DNA of 43,109 nucleotides from an uncultured Xylophilus sp. (GCA_913776965.1 CAJYQL010000006.1:1-43109), one strand, 5' to 3'; positions 15,881 to 27,277 are shown, counted from the stretch's first letter. Notes: generated by a model from the letters alone, not told the origin. Program-made: numbers and translations.

Positions 15881-16405
15881 TCAGGGCCGCCGCACGGCGA
15901 CGGTCTGCCGCACCCAGTACGGGGCATTCAGGCGGTCGAGCCGGACCGTGCCGCCGGTCGAGGGCGCATGCACGAAGCGTCCGCCACCGACGTAGATGCC
16001 GGCGTGGGTCGGCGTGACGCGGCCGAACAGCACCAGGTCGCCGGTGCGGGCTTCGGTCAGTTCGGCCGGCGCGCCGAAGCCGGCCAACTGGGCGGTAGTC
16101 CGCGGCGGCGCAAGGCCGGCACGGCTGCGGTACACATAGCCGATCAGGCCGCTGCAGTCGAAACCGCCCTCGGGCGTGTTGCCGCCGTAGCGGTAGGGCG
16201 TGCCGACCAGGCCGAGCGCATGGATCGCGATGTCGCTCGCCTGCTCCACGCTGAGCGGCGCATAGACGGTCTCCCGCGGTCGCCGCGGCGACGGTCCGGC
16301 GCACCCGGCGAGCCCTGCGGCGCCCGTGGTGAGCATGGCGAGCCACCGCCGCCGCGACAGTGCGTCTGCCGCGCCGATACCGCCGCACTCAGAGGGCGAA
16401 TCCAT
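15881..16405 (-). CDS. NlpC/P60 (C40) peptidoglycan endopeptidase, lipoprotein
   Basis: This 174-residue cysteine peptidase would cleave peptide stems in peptidoglycan. The catalytic triad is C84 in GGFDCSGL, H134 in PTHAGIYVG and a third polar residue, probably H146 in FVHAP. TPYRYGG (about 69-75) is also typical of the family. The N-terminus carries SRRRWLAML followed by a hydrophobic stretch and the lipobox LAGC, with C35 as the lipidated residue. The arginine pair suggests export by the Tat system. The start overlaps the end of the SDR gene on the same strand by 17 bp, so coupling is possible, although the two functions seem unrelated. Confidence 0.92.
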   Translation of the reverse strand: MDSPSECGGIGAADALSRRRWLAMLTTGAAGLAGCAGPSPRRPRETVYAPLSVEQASDIAIHALGLVGTPYRYGGNTPEGGFDCSGLIGYVYRSRAGLAPPRTTAQLAGFGAPAELTEARTGDLVLFGRVTPTHAGIYVGGGRFVHAPSTGGTVRLDRLNAPYWVRQTVAVRRP

Positions 16406-17171
16406 CGTCCGCCGCGATCACCGCGCCGTTGACGAAATGGCTCTGGCCGCTCGCGAGCATCACCAGCAGCGCGTCCAGATCTTCCGGCGTGCCCAGCCGC
16501 TTGCGCGGCAGCATACCGATCAGCTTCCTGCCCTGTTCGGTTTCCCAGTGGTGGTGGTTGATCTCGGTGTCGATGTAGCCCGGGCAGATCGCGTTGGCGG
16601 TGATGCCCCAGCGGCCCCATTCCACCGCCATCGCCCGCGTCATCTGCACCACGGCGGCCTTGCTCATGCAGTACACGCCGATCTGCGGCAGCACCTTCAG
16701 CCCCGCCATCGACGCGATGTTGATGATCCGCCCGCCGGTGAAGCTGCCCGGTGCAGCGCCTTGCGCACGGGCCAGCATTCGCTTGCCGACCTCCTGCGCG
16801 ACGAAAAAGGCGCCGCGCACGTTGGTGGCGAAGACGAAGTCGAAATCCTCCTCCCGCACGTCCTGCAGCCGCTGGGTGGTGGAGACGCCCGAGTTGTTGA
16901 CCAGGATGTCGATCGAGCCGACCTCGGTCTCGGCACGCGCCACCGCCGCCTGGATGCTGGCGCGGTCGGTCACGTCGCAGGCGACCACATGGGCGCTGCC
17001 GCCCTCGCCCTCGATCCGTGCGCGCAGTTCCTTCAGCCGGTCGGTGCGGCGGCTCGCCAGCACCACGTCGGCCCCGGCACGCGCCAAGGTCTGCGCGAAC
17101 TGCGCGCCGAGTCCGCTCGATGCACCGGTGACGAAGGCCACGCGGCCGGATAGATCGATGGTGTAGGCCAT
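16389..17171 (-). CDS. Short-chain dehydrogenase/reductase (3-hydroxyacyl or steroid type)
   Basis: This 260-residue Rossmann-fold oxidoreductase has the cofactor motif TGASSGLG (about 15-22), an NNSG in place of the usual NNAG, a serine in NIASMAG, and the catalytic YCMSK (Y-x-x-x-K). It ends with a typical SDR tail (FVNGAVIAADDGF). The ATG at 17171 was chosen because the family N-terminus MAYTIDLSGRVAFVTG begins there; the upstream frame to 17306 is in the divergent promoter region. An AAGGAA lies upstream as a weak Shine-Dalgarno sequence. It is divergent from ETF-quinone oxidoreductase, which fits a role in fatty acid or branched-chain acid oxidation, but the substrate is not readable. 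Confidence 0.9.
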   Translation of the reverse strand: MAYTIDLSGRVAFVTGASSGLGAQFAQTLARAGADVVLASRRTDRLKELRARIEGEGGSAHVVACDVTDRASIQAAVARAETEVGSIDILVNNSGVSTTQRLQDVREEDFDFVFATNVRGAFFVAQEVGKRMLARAQGAAPGSFTGGRIINIASMAGLKVLPQIGVYCMSKAAVVQMTRAMAVEWGRWGITANAICPGYIDTEINHHHWETEQGRKLIGMLPRKRLGTPEDLDALLVMLASGQSHFVNGAVIAADDGFAL

Positions 17172-17323
17172 GGGGTTCCTTGTTGGAGGTCCGGCGCCGC
17201 CGCGAGGGCGCGGGCCGGCACGGGTCAGGTAGGCGGTACCGCCGCATAAAATCGGTCGCATATCCGACAGGCGCGCCGCGGCGTGCCGGTCAGAATTCAT
17301 TATCACGATCGAGACTCTGCCGC

Positions 17324-19030
17324 ATGACCCACGACGAAATCCTGAGCACCTATGGCCCCCGCGAAGCGATGGAGTACGACGTCGTCGTGGTCGGCGGCGG
17401 ACCGGCCGGCCTGTCCACCGCGATCCGGCTGAAGCAGCTCGCCGCCGAGCAGGAAAAGGAGGTCTCGGTCGTCGTGCTGGAAAAGGGTTCCGAGCCGGGT
17501 GCGCACATCCTGTCGGGCGCGATCATGGACCCGCGTGCGCTCACCGAATTGATTCCCGACTGGAAGCAACGCGGCGCACCGCTGAACCAGCCGGTGACCG
17601 AGGACGCCTTCCTTTTCATGGGCGAGAAAAGCGCGATCCGCACGCCCAACTTCCTGCTGCCGCACTGCTTCCACAACGACGGCAACTACATCGTCAGCCT
17701 CGGCAACGTGACGCGCTGGCTCGCGCAGCAGGCCGAGGAGCTCGGTGTCGAGATCTTCCCGGGCTTCCCGGCGGCCGAAGTGCTCTACAACGACGACGGC
17801 TCGGTCCGTGGCGTGGCGACCGGCAACATGGGCGTCGGCAAGGACGGCGAGCCGACCGAGAATTTCCAGCTCGGGATGGAGTTGCACGCGAAGTACACCG
17901 TCTTCGCCGAGGGCTCGCGCGGCCACCTGGGCCGGCAGCTGATCGAGAAGTTCCACCTCGCCAAGGACAGCGACCCGCAGAGCTACGCGATCGGCATCAA
18001 GGAACTGTGGGAGATCGACCCGGCGCGCCACCAGCCGGGCCTGGTGCTACACGGCGCCGGCTGGCCGCTCGACGCCGATACCTACGGCGGCGGCTTCCTC
18101 TACCACGCCGAGGACAACAAGGTCATCGTCGGCTTCGTCGTGGGGCTGGACTACCAGAACCCGTACCTCAGCCCGTTCGAGGAATTCCAGCGCTACAAGA
18201 CGCACCCGAACATCCGCTACTACTTCGACGGCGACGAGGCCCACGGCATCCGACCCGCCAAGCGGATCAGCTACGGCGCCCGCGCGATCACCGCCGGCGG
18301 TCTGCTCGCGCTGCCGAAGACGGTGTTTCCGGGCGGTGCGCTGGTCGGCTGCGAGGCGGGCTACCTGAACGTGAGCCGCATCAAGGGCAGCCACTCGGCG
18401 ATCAAGACCGGCATGCTGGCCGCCGAGGCCGCGTTCGATGCACTGCAGGCCGGCAGGCAGCACGACGAACTCGTCGACTATCCGGAAGCCTTCCAGAAAA
18501 GCTGGCTGCGCGAGGAACTGGAGAAGGACCGCAACTTCAAGACCTGGTTCAAGAAGGGCCGCGCCGTCGGCAGCATCATGACCGGCATCGAGCAGAAGCT
18601 GCTCGGCGGCAACATCCCCTGGACGATCCACCGCCGCGAAGCGGACCATGTGCGGCTGAAGCCGGCCTCGTCGTTCAAGACGATCCGCTATCCGAAGGCC
18701 GACGGCGTGCTGACCTTCGACCGCCTCTCCAGCGTCTTCGTGAGCAACACGAACCACGAGGAGAACCAGCCGGCCCACCTGACGCTGAAGGACCCGACGG
18801 TCCCGACGCGCATCAACCTGCCGGTCTACGCCGGCCCGGAACAGCGCTACTGCCCGGCGGGCGTGTACGAATACGTGCCGGACGAGGCCGCGGGCGAAGG
18901 CAAGGAACGCCTGCAGATCAACGCGCAGAACTGCGTGCACTGTAAGACCTGCGACATCAAGGACCCGACGCAGAACATCGTCTGGGTCACGCCGGAAGGC
19001 GGCGGCGGGCCGAACTATTCGGGCATGTGA
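17324..19030 (+). CDS. Electron transfer flavoprotein-ubiquinone oxidoreductase
   Basis: This membrane-associated enzyme carries electrons from ETF, which collects them from acyl-CoA dehydrogenases, to ubiquinone. The 568 residues include the FAD motif VVVVGGGPAGLSTA (about 18-31), the long quinone-binding middle region, and GGALVGCEAGYLNVSRIKGS (about 336-355). The C-terminal 4Fe-4S site comprises RYCPAG plus NCVHCKTC. The protein ends with the typical GGGGPNYSGM. The ATG at 17324 precedes the family N-terminus; the frame extends further upstream only by chance. No ETF subunit genes are in the window. A strong terminator follows 31 nt after the stop. Confidence 0.97.
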   Translation: MTHDEILSTYGPREAMEYDVVVVGGGPAGLSTAIRLKQLAAEQEKEVSVVVLEKGSEPGAHILSGAIMDPRALTELIPDWKQRGAPLNQPVTEDAFLFMGEKSAIRTPNFLLPHCFHNDGNYIVSLGNVTRWLAQQAEELGVEIFPGFPAAEVLYNDDGSVRGVATGNMGVGKDGEPTENFQLGMELHAKYTVFAEGSRGHLGRQLIEKFHLAKDSDPQSYAIGIKELWEIDPARHQPGLVLHGAGWPLDADTYGGGFLYHAEDNKVIVGFVVGLDYQNPYLSPFEEFQRYKTHPNIRYYFDGDEAHGIRPAKRISYGARAITAGGLLALPKTVFPGGALVGCEAGYLNVSRIKGSHSAIKTGMLAAEAAFDALQAGRQHDELVDYPEAFQKSWLREELEKDRNFKTWFKKGRAVGSIMTGIEQKLLGGNIPWTIHRREADHVRLKPASSFKTIRYPKADGVLTFDRLSSVFVSNTNHEENQPAHLTLKDPTVPTRINLPVYAGPEQRYCPAGVYEYVPDEAAGEGKERLQINAQNCVHCKTCDIKDPTQNIVWVTPEGGGGPNYSGM

Positions 19031-19061
19031 TCGGCGGCCGACAGGCCGCGTTCGTCCCTAC

Positions 19062-19089
19062 AAGCCGGATCGCACGATCCGGCTTTTTT
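19062..19089 (+). terminator. Intrinsic terminator after ETF-QO
   Basis: AAGCCGGATC and GATCCGGCTT form a 10-bp stem around GCAC, followed by six T counting the last two stem bases. It lies 31 nt after the ETF-QO stop and 85 nt before the TRAP receptor start, leaving room for a promoter for the transporter. Confidence 0.92.
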
Positions 19090-19174
19090 GTTGCACCGCC
19101 GCACCCACGAAAACCCCGATGCCGTCGGACTGCGCTATCCAGATAATGCGACGACCTTTCATCCAGGAGATCGC

Positions 19175-20161
19175 ATGACCCGCCTTCCGCGCGCCGCCCT
19201 CGCGGCCGCCATCGCCCTCGCCATGGGCTCCGCCGCCGGTGTGGCACAGGCCCAGACGACCACGCTCAAGATCGGCTACGCCACCTCCAAGGAATCGCAC
19301 TACGGCGTCGGCTCCACCGTCTTCTGCGACGAAGTCGAGAAGGGCACGCAAGGCCGCTACAAGTGCCAGCACTTTCCCAATTCGGCGCTCGGCGGCGAGC
19401 GCGAGCAGATCGAGGCGATCCAGTTCGGCACGCAGGACCTGCTCAACACCTCCACCGGTCCGGTCGGCAACTTCGTGCCGGAGATGAAGATCGTCGACCT
19501 GCCCTTCCTGTTCCGCGACTACGACCACGCCCGCAAGGTCATGGACGGCCCGATCGGCCAGGACCTGCTGACCAAATTCCCGGCCAAGGGCATCATCGCG
19601 CTCGCCTGGACCGAGAACGGCTTCCGGCAGATGACCAACAGCAAGCGCGACATCGTCAAGCCCGACGATGCCAAGGGCCTGAAGATGCGCACCATGGAGA
19701 ACAAGGTGCACATGGACGGCTACCGCACCTTCGGCATCCTGCCGACGCCGATGGCCTTCCCCGAACTCTTCGGCGCGCTACAACAGGGCACCGTGGACGG
19801 CCAGGAGAACCCGATCCCCGTGATCCTCTCGGCCAAGTTCTCGCAGGTGCAGAAGCACCTCTCGCTGACCAACCATGTCTACTCGCCCGCCCTGCTGCTG
19901 CTGTCGCCCAAGGTGTGGAACAAGCTGAGCGACGCCGACAAGAAGGTGTTCGTCGAGGCCGCTAAGAAGGGTGCCGCTGCCCAGCGCAAGAAGGTCAACG
20001 ACGACGAGGCGAACGGCCTGGCGCAGCTCGAGAAAGAAGGCGTGAAGGTCACCCGCACCGTCGACGGCGCGGCCTTCCGCAAGGCGATCGAGCCGGCCTA
20101 CGTCTCCTACGCCAAGGAATTCGGCGAAGCCAACATCAAGAAGATCCAGGACGTGAAGTAA
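19175..20161 (+). CDS. TRAP transporter substrate-binding protein (DctP family)
   Basis: This periplasmic receptor has 328 residues and a signal peptide (about 1-26, ending AQAQ). It is followed by the DctP fold: TLKIGYATSKESHYGVGS early, then ALGGEREQIEAIQFGTQDL, and PFLFRDYDHARKVMDG. The arginine that binds the ligand carboxylate is probably in LKMRTMEN (about 168-175), as in other DctP proteins. The ATG at 19175 follows AGGAGA. The dctQ and dctM genes follow, making a complete TRAP system that would import an organic acid using the sodium gradient. The ligand (dicarboxylate, sugar acid or other) cannot be read. A hairpin separates it from dctQ. Confidence 0.93.
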   Translation: MTRLPRAALAAAIALAMGSAAGVAQAQTTTLKIGYATSKESHYGVGSTVFCDEVEKGTQGRYKCQHFPNSALGGEREQIEAIQFGTQDLLNTSTGPVGNFVPEMKIVDLPFLFRDYDHARKVMDGPIGQDLLTKFPAKGIIALAWTENGFRQMTNSKRDIVKPDDAKGLKMRTMENKVHMDGYRTFGILPTPMAFPELFGALQQGTVDGQENPIPVILSAKFSQVQKHLSLTNHVYSPALLLLSPKVWNKLSDADKKVFVEAAKKGAAAQRKKVNDDEANGLAQLEKEGVKVTRTVDGAAFRKAIEPAYVSYAKEFGEANIKKIQDVK

Positions 20162-20182
20162 GCGGCATCCGTGCCGCGTCCT

Positions 20183-20216
20183 GCCCGGCAGCCCTCCTGC
20201 GGCCGCCGGGCTTTTT
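20183..20216 (+). terminator. Hairpin and T tract between the TRAP receptor and dctQ
   Basis: GCCCGGC (20183-20189) pairs with GCCGGGC (20205-20211), with an inner GCC/GGC extension, followed by TTTTT. A pyrimidine-rich stretch then runs to the GTG at 20248. It may lower expression of the membrane subunits relative to the receptor by partial termination, as is usual between receptor and permease genes. Confidence 0.65.
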
Positions 20217-20247
20217 CGCTTTTTCCACCCCCGTTTCGTTCCCCACC

Positions 20248-20760
20248 GTGAAGAAGCTCGAACACCTGTTCCTCTCCGCCAACCGCTGGGCGCTGATCCT
20301 GCTCCTGGCGTCCATGTCGGTCATCATCTTCGTCAACGTGGCGCTGCGCTACCTCACCAACGCCTCGCTCGAATGGGCCGAGGAGGTCGCCCGCCACATG
20401 ATGATCTGGCTCACCTTCCTCGGCGCAGGCCCCGTCCTGCGCTACGGCGGCCACATCGCGGTGGAGAACCTGCAGGACGCCCTGCCCGCAGCCGGCGGCA
20501 TCGCCCTGCGTGCGGTCGTCGCAGCGCTGCTCTTCGCCTTCTTCGGCTTCATGGTCTGGTACGGCTGGCTCTACATGCAGCGCACCATGTTCCAGATGAC
20601 CGCCGTCACCCAGATCCCGTTCGCCTACATCTACAGCGCGATGGCGATCGGCGGCGTGCTGCTGATCGTGCACTTCCTGCTGATCGTGCGCGACTACGTG
20701 CTGTACCGTCGATTCCCGTCGGATGCCCACTTCGACGCGACCGCGAGTGCCTCGCTATGA
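20248..20760 (+). CDS. TRAP transporter small permease (DctQ family)
   Basis: This 170-residue inner-membrane protein has four predicted membrane helices: about 12-35 (WALILLLASMSVIIFVNVAL), 48-65, 90-112 (LRAVVAALLFAFFGFMVWYG) and 130-153 (FAYIYSAMAIGGVLLIVHFL). The segment TNASLEWAEEVARHMMIW is characteristic of DctQ. The start codon is GTG; no Shine-Dalgarno sequence is visible and the leader is rich in C and T. DctQ forms a complex with DctM and is required for transport. The stop overlaps the dctM start as ATGA. Confidence 0.92.
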   Translation: MKKLEHLFLSANRWALILLLASMSVIIFVNVALRYLTNASLEWAEEVARHMMIWLTFLGAGPVLRYGGHIAVENLQDALPAAGGIALRAVVAALLFAFFGFMVWYGWLYMQRTMFQMTAVTQIPFAYIYSAMAIGGVLLIVHFLLIVRDYVLYRRFPSDAHFDATASASL

Positions 20761-22049
20761 ACGCGAGCGTCATCCTCATCTGCTCGGCCTGCGCGTTCCT
20801 CGCGATCGGGGTGCCGGTGGCCTTTGCGCTCGGTCTCGCGACGGCCGTGACCCTGATCTTCGCCGAGAGCTATCCGCTCCTGGTGCTGCTGAAGGAGACC
20901 TTCACCGGCATCGACAGCTTCCCGCTGATGGCGGTGCCGTTCTTCATCCTGGCGGCAGAGCTGATGAGCGGCGGCTCGCTGACCGAGGTGCTGCTGCGCT
21001 TCGCGGGCCAGTTCGTCGGCCACAAGCGCGGCGGGCTGGGCTACACCAACGTGGTGTCGCTGACCTTCTTCTCGGGCATCTCGGGCTCGGCGCTGGCGGA
21101 CGCGGCAGGGCCGGGCTCGATGCTGATCCGGATGATGGACAAGGCCGGCTACGGCCGCGCCTATGCGGCAGCGCTCACCGCGTCGACCGCGATCGTCGGG
21201 CCGATCATTCCGCCGTCGATCATCATGATCATCTACGCGCTGCAGGACGAGAGCGTGTCGGTGTCCTCCCTCTTCGTGGCGGGGATCGTGCCGGGCATCC
21301 TGATCGCGGTCGCCATGTGCATCGTGAACTACCGGGTGTCGAAGGCCCGCAACTACCGTGGCGACGGGCAGCTGCCTTCGCTGCGGGAGATCGCAGCGAC
21401 GACCTGGAAGGCGCTGCCGGCGATCCTGCTGCCGGTGGTGATCCTGGGCGGGATGCGGGCGGGCTGGTTCACGCCGACGGAAGCGTCGGTGGTGGCGGTG
21501 TTCTATGCGCTCCTGTGCGGCAAGTACGTCTACCGGACGCTGCAGTGGAAGGCGGTGCCCGACATCCTGGCGCGCTCGGCGCTGCTGTCGGCCTCGGTGC
21601 TGATCATCATCGGGCTGTCGGCGTCGTTCGCCTGGGTGCTGACGATCGAGGGGATTCCGCAGATGCTGGCGGAGTGGCTGATCTCGATGAACCTGTCGCC
21701 GTGGATGTTCTTGGTGTTCGTGAACATCTTCCTCCTGCTCTTCGGGATCTTCATCGAGCCGCTGCCGGGGGTGATGGTGCTCGCGCCGATCCTCGCGCCG
21801 GTGGCGATCAAGCTGGGGGTGGACCCGGTGCACTTCGCGATGATCGTGATTTTCAACCTGACGCTCGGGATGATCACGCCGCCGGTGGGCGGGCTCTTGT
21901 TCGTGACCTGCAACGTCTCGAAGGTGCCGATGACGGACCTGGTGCGGGAGCTGGTGCCTTTCCTCTGGGCCCACGGCGTGGTGCTGGTGCTGCTGACCTT
22001 CGTGCCGGCGATCTCCACCTGGCTGCCCAGACTCTGGGGGTTCAAGTGA
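20757..22049 (+). CDS. TRAP transporter large permease (DctM family)
   Basis: This 430-residue inner-membrane protein forms the transport channel with about a dozen hydrophobic segments. Family signatures include FPLMAVPFFILAAELM (about 54-69), FSGISGSALADAAGPG (about 103-118), STAIVGPIIPPS (about 141-152) and NLTLGMITPPVGGLLF near the C-terminus. It begins at an ATG overlapping the dctQ stop (ATGA), so translation is coupled. The same-frame region before 20757 is a shadow of dctQ. A strong terminator follows. Confidence 0.95.
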   Translation: MNASVILICSACAFLAIGVPVAFALGLATAVTLIFAESYPLLVLLKETFTGIDSFPLMAVPFFILAAELMSGGSLTEVLLRFAGQFVGHKRGGLGYTNVVSLTFFSGISGSALADAAGPGSMLIRMMDKAGYGRAYAAALTASTAIVGPIIPPSIIMIIYALQDESVSVSSLFVAGIVPGILIAVAMCIVNYRVSKARNYRGDGQLPSLREIAATTWKALPAILLPVVILGGMRAGWFTPTEASVVAVFYALLCGKYVYRTLQWKAVPDILARSALLSASVLIIIGLSASFAWVLTIEGIPQMLAEWLISMNLSPWMFLVFVNIFLLLFGIFIEPLPGVMVLAPILAPVAIKLGVDPVHFAMIVIFNLTLGMITPPVGGLLFVTCNVSKVPMTDLVRELVPFLWAHGVVLVLLTFVPAISTWLPRLWGFK

Positions 22050-22097
22050 CGGGCGCTCTCGTCCGCTGACACGCCGCGCCGTGCAGGCGCACAATCC

Positions 22098-22140
22098 GGC
22101 GACCGGCGCTCACCCAGCGCCTGTCGCCGTTTCTCTTTTT
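22098..22140 (+). terminator. Intrinsic terminator immediately before the histidine kinase start
   Basis: GGCGAC-C-GGCGCT pairs with AGCGCC-T-GTCGCC around CACCC, with one internal mismatch. GTTTCTCTTTTT follows. The T tract ends three or four bases before the ATG at 22144. It terminates the TRAP operon, yet it is also inside any leader of the kinase gene unless that mRNA is leaderless. Confidence 0.88.
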
Positions 22141-22143
22141 CCC

Positions 22144-24244
<2,101 letters not shown>

Positions 24245-24255
<11 letters not shown>

Positions 24256-24934
24256 CGCCGGTCCGGGCGACCCGGGCCACAAGGGCGACATCATCCTGTG
24301 GGCCGACGCCCATCTCTGCATCGTCGACAAACCCGCCGGCCTGCTCTGCGTGCCGGGGCGCGGCGAGGACAAGCAGGACTGCCTGAGCGCGCGTCTGCAG
24401 GCGCTCGATGCCGCAGCACGGGTGGTGCACCGGCTCGACATGGTCACCTCGGGACTCGTCGTGTTCGCCCGCAGCGCGGAAGCCCAGCGGCGACTGAGCG
24501 ACGCCTTCGCACGGCGTGCGGTGGACAAGCGCTACGAGGCCGTCGTGCAGGGATGCCCCGTCGCCGACGGAGGGGACACCGACGGCTGGCACACGATCGA
24601 CCTGCCGCTTGCGGCCGATTGGCCGCGCCGGCCGCTGCAGAAGGTCGACCCGGTGCATGGCCGACCCAGCCGCACCCGCTGGCGCAGCCTCGGCCACGAT
24701 GCGGCGGCCGACCGCAGCCGCCTGCTGCTCGCGCCCGAGACCGGCCGCACCCACCAGCTGCGGGTGCATCTGCAGGCGCTCGGCCACCCGATCTGCGGGG
24801 ATGCGCTGTACGGTCTGGCGGTCGCCGCGCAGGCGCCGGCCGACCCGCGGCTCCTGCTCCACGCCACGCGGCTGGACTTCGCCCACCCGATCACCGGGGC
24901 ACCGCTGACGTTCGACAGTCCGGCGCCGTTCTGA
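24245..24934 (+). CDS. RluA family pseudouridine synthase
   Basis: This 229-residue RNA-modifying enzyme would convert a uridine in rRNA or tRNA to pseudouridine. The catalytic aspartate is D65 in VVHRLDMVTSG; family members normally read HRLDxxTSG, so the motif is intact. IVDKPAGLLCVPGRG (about 26-40), RTHQLRVHLQALGHPICGD and LLLHATRLDFAHP are further RluA signatures. There is no S4 domain. The gene begins within the last codons of the histidine kinase (11-bp overlap), suggesting coupled translation, though no functional tie is known. Which RNA and position it modifies cannot be told from the sequence; RluA itself is one possibility. Confidence 0.92.
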
Positions 24935-24965
24935 CGGCCGGGGGCCGACCGCCTACCATGCGACC

Positions 24966-25730
24966 ATGACCTCCCCTGCTGCCTCCCTCACCATCCTCAC
25001 CGGCGCCTCGCGCGGGCTCGGCCGCGCCCTCGCAGAACGTCTGCTGCAGCCCGGCCATCGCTTGATCTGCATGTCGCGCTCGACCGACGAGGTGCTGCGC
25101 GCATTGGCCGACACCGCCGGTGCGCCGCTGGAACAATGGACGCAGGACCTTGCCGATGCCGACGGCGCCGCACAACAGTTGCGGATATGGCTCGACCGTC
25201 AGTCACCGGACGTTTGGACCGACGCCACGCTGATCAACAACGCCGGCACCATCCCGCCGGTGGTGCCGCTGCGGGAAGCCCGGGCCGACGACACCCGGTT
25301 CGCGCTGCGGGTGGGATTGGAAGCGCCGCTGCTGCTGACGTCCGCGTTCCTGGGCGCGACCCGCGCATGGCAAAGCCGGCGCAAGGTCCTCAACATCTCG
25401 TCGGGTCTCGGCCGGCGGCCGATGGCGTCGCAATCGGCCTACTGCACCGCCAAGGCCGGCATGGACATGTTCACCCGCTGTGCGGCGCTGGACGAAGCGC
25501 AGCAGCCGAACGGCGCCCGCCTGTGCTCGCTGGCGCCCGGCGCGATCGACACCGACATGCAGGTGCAGCTGCGCAGCGCCGATGCTGCAGGCTTTCCCGA
25601 CCGCAGCCGCTTCGAGGCGCTGCATGCCGGCGGCCAGCTGACCTCGCCCGCCGACGCGGCGGACCGGGTGCTGGCCTATCTGGCCCGCGCCGATTTCGGC
25701 GCCGAGCCGGTGGCCGACGTGCGGGGCTGA
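24966..25730 (+). CDS. Short-chain dehydrogenase (sepiapterin reductase-like)
   Basis: This 254-residue SDR has TGASRGLGRALAERLL (about 12-27), NNAG in the middle, a serine in NISSGLG and catalytic YCTAK. The arrangement of CMSRS after the second strand and SLAPGAIDTDMQ before the end resembles sepiapterin-reductase or benzil-reductase type SDRs, which usually reduce small ketones with NADPH. The ATG at 24966 lies 31 nt after the pseudouridine synthase. It is convergent with the aldehyde dehydrogenase gene (22-bp gap, no clear terminator). The substrate is unknown. Confidence 0.88.
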   Translation: MTSPAASLTILTGASRGLGRALAERLLQPGHRLICMSRSTDEVLRALADTAGAPLEQWTQDLADADGAAQQLRIWLDRQSPDVWTDATLINNAGTIPPVVPLREARADDTRFALRVGLEAPLLLTSAFLGATRAWQSRRKVLNISSGLGRRPMASQSAYCTAKAGMDMFTRCAALDEAQQPNGARLCSLAPGAIDTDMQVQLRSADAAGFPDRSRFEALHAGGQLTSPADAADRVLAYLARADFGAEPVADVRG

Positions 25731-25752
25731 CGCCGGCCCCGCGCGCCGCCGA

Positions 25753-27198
25753 TCAGACGGCCATGACCGAGACGGCCTTGGTCACCAGGTAGCCTTCCAT
25801 CGCCTCCGGACCGCCTTCGGAACCGTAGCCCGAATCCTTCACGCCGCCGAACGGCATCTCGGGCGTGGGCGCGGCCGGCTGGTTGATCCACAGCATGCCG
25901 ACCTCGACCTGCTGCGACAGCAGGTGCACGTTGCGCACCGAGCGGGTGAAGGCATAGCCGGCCAGGCCGTACGGCAGGCGGTTGGCCTCGGCGATCGCCT
26001 CTTCCAGCGAGTCGAAGCCGCGCACCGCGGCGATGGGGCCGAACGGTTCGTTGTTGAACACGTCGGCGGTCAGCGGCACGTTGTCCAGCACGGTCGGCGC
26101 GAAGAAGTAGCCGTCGCTGCCGACGCGCTCGCCCCCGGTGGCGACCTGTGCACCGGCGGCGCGTGCATCGTCCAGCACCTTGGCCATCGCGGCCAGGCGG
26201 CGGTCGTTGGCCAGCGGGCCGAGCGTGGTGCCTTCGGCCAGGCCGTCGCCCACCTTCAGGTTCTCCGCGTGGCGCACCAGCGCCTTCACGAACTCGCCGC
26301 GGATGCTGTTGTGCACCAGGAACCGCGTCGGCGAAATGCAGACTTGGCCGGCATTGCGGAACTTGGCGCCGCCGGAGGCCTTCACCGCCAATTCCACGTC
26401 GGCATCCTCGGCCACGATCACCGGGGCGTGGCCGCCGAGCTCCATCGTCGCGCGCTTCATGTGCTGGCCCGCGAGCGCGGCGAGTTGCTTGCCCACGGGC
26501 GTGGAACCGGTGAAGGTGACCTTGCGGATCACCGGATGCGGGATCAGATAGCTGGAGATCTCGGCCGGATCGCCGAACACCAAGCCGACGGTGCCGGGCG
26601 GTACGCCGGCGTCGACGAAGGCCTGCAGCAGCGCGGCCGGCGATGCCGGGGTTTCCTCCGGTGCCTTGACCAGGAACGAGCAGCCGCTCGCGAGCGCCGC
26701 GCCCAGCTTGCGGACGATCTGGTTGATCGGGAAGTTCCAGGGCGTGAAGGCGGCGACCGGGCCGATCGGCTCCTTCAGGACCAATTGCTGCGCATTCAGG
26801 TTGCGCGACGGCACGATGCGGCCATAGACGCGGCGGCCTTCGTCGGCGAACCATTCGAGGATGTCGGCGCCGGCCATCACCTCGACCTTGGCTTCGGCCA
26901 GCGGCTTGCCCTGCTCCTGCGTCAGCAGGCGGGCGATGTCGGCCGCGCGCTCGCGCAGCAGGCCGGCGGCCTTGCGGATGGTGGCGGCGCGCTCGTTCGC
27001 GGGAATGCGGCGCCATGCCTCGAAACCGCGCTGGGCGGCGGCGAGCGCGTCGTCCAGGTCGGAGGTGCTGGCATGGGCCACGGTGCCGATCACGGCGCCG
27101 GTGGCGGGGTTGAGCACGTCCTGGCGCTTGCCGCCGGCGGCGTCGCGCCAGGTGTTGTCGATCAGGAGGCGGGTGTCGGGATAGGAAGCGGAAGCCAT
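25753..27198 (-). CDS. gabD: NAD(P)-dependent aldehyde dehydrogenase, succinate-semialdehyde type
   Basis: This 481-residue enzyme oxidises an aldehyde to an acid, probably succinate semialdehyde to succinate. Family residues are present: N155 in TPWNFP, K178 in [10 protein letters not shown]253 in MELGGHAP and the nucleophile C287 in [24 protein letters not shown] lies near the end. The GabD subfamily assignment rests on overall pattern; other semialdehydes are possible (glutarate or 2,5-dioxovalerate). The start at 27198 is the ATG before [14 protein letters not shown]; the longer frame reaches into the usp gene. AGGACA precedes it. It is downstream of the universal stress protein gene on the same strand. 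Confidence 0.88.
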   Translation of the reverse strand: MASASYPDTRLLIDNTWRDAAGGKRQDVLNPATGAVIGTVAHASTSDLDDALAAAQRGFEAWRRIPANERAATIRKAAGLLRERAADIARLLTQEQGKPLAEAKVEVMAGADILEWFADEGRRVYGRIVPSRNLNAQQLVLKEPIGPVAAFTPWNFPINQIVRKLGAALASGCSFLVKAPEETPASPAALLQAFVDAGVPPGTVGLVFGDPAEISSYLIPHPVIRKVTFTGSTPVGKQLAALAGQHMKRATMELGGHAPVIVAEDADVELAVKASGGAKFRNAGQVCISPTRFLVHNSIRGEFVKALVRHAENLKVGDGLAEGTTLGPLANDRRLAAMAKVLDDARAAGAQVATGGERVGSDGYFFAPTVLDNVPLTADVFNNEPFGPIAAVRGFDSLEEAIAEANRLPYGLAGYAFTRSVRNVHLLSQQVEVGMLWINQPAAPTPEMPFGGVKDSGYGSEGGPEAMEGYLVTKAVSVMAV

Positions 27199-27277
27199 GG
27201 GATGTCCTGTAAGTGGAAAACGAAAAGCGTGAGCGAAAAATGAACGAAGGGAAGCGGGATCGGCGACCGCGGTGCGC

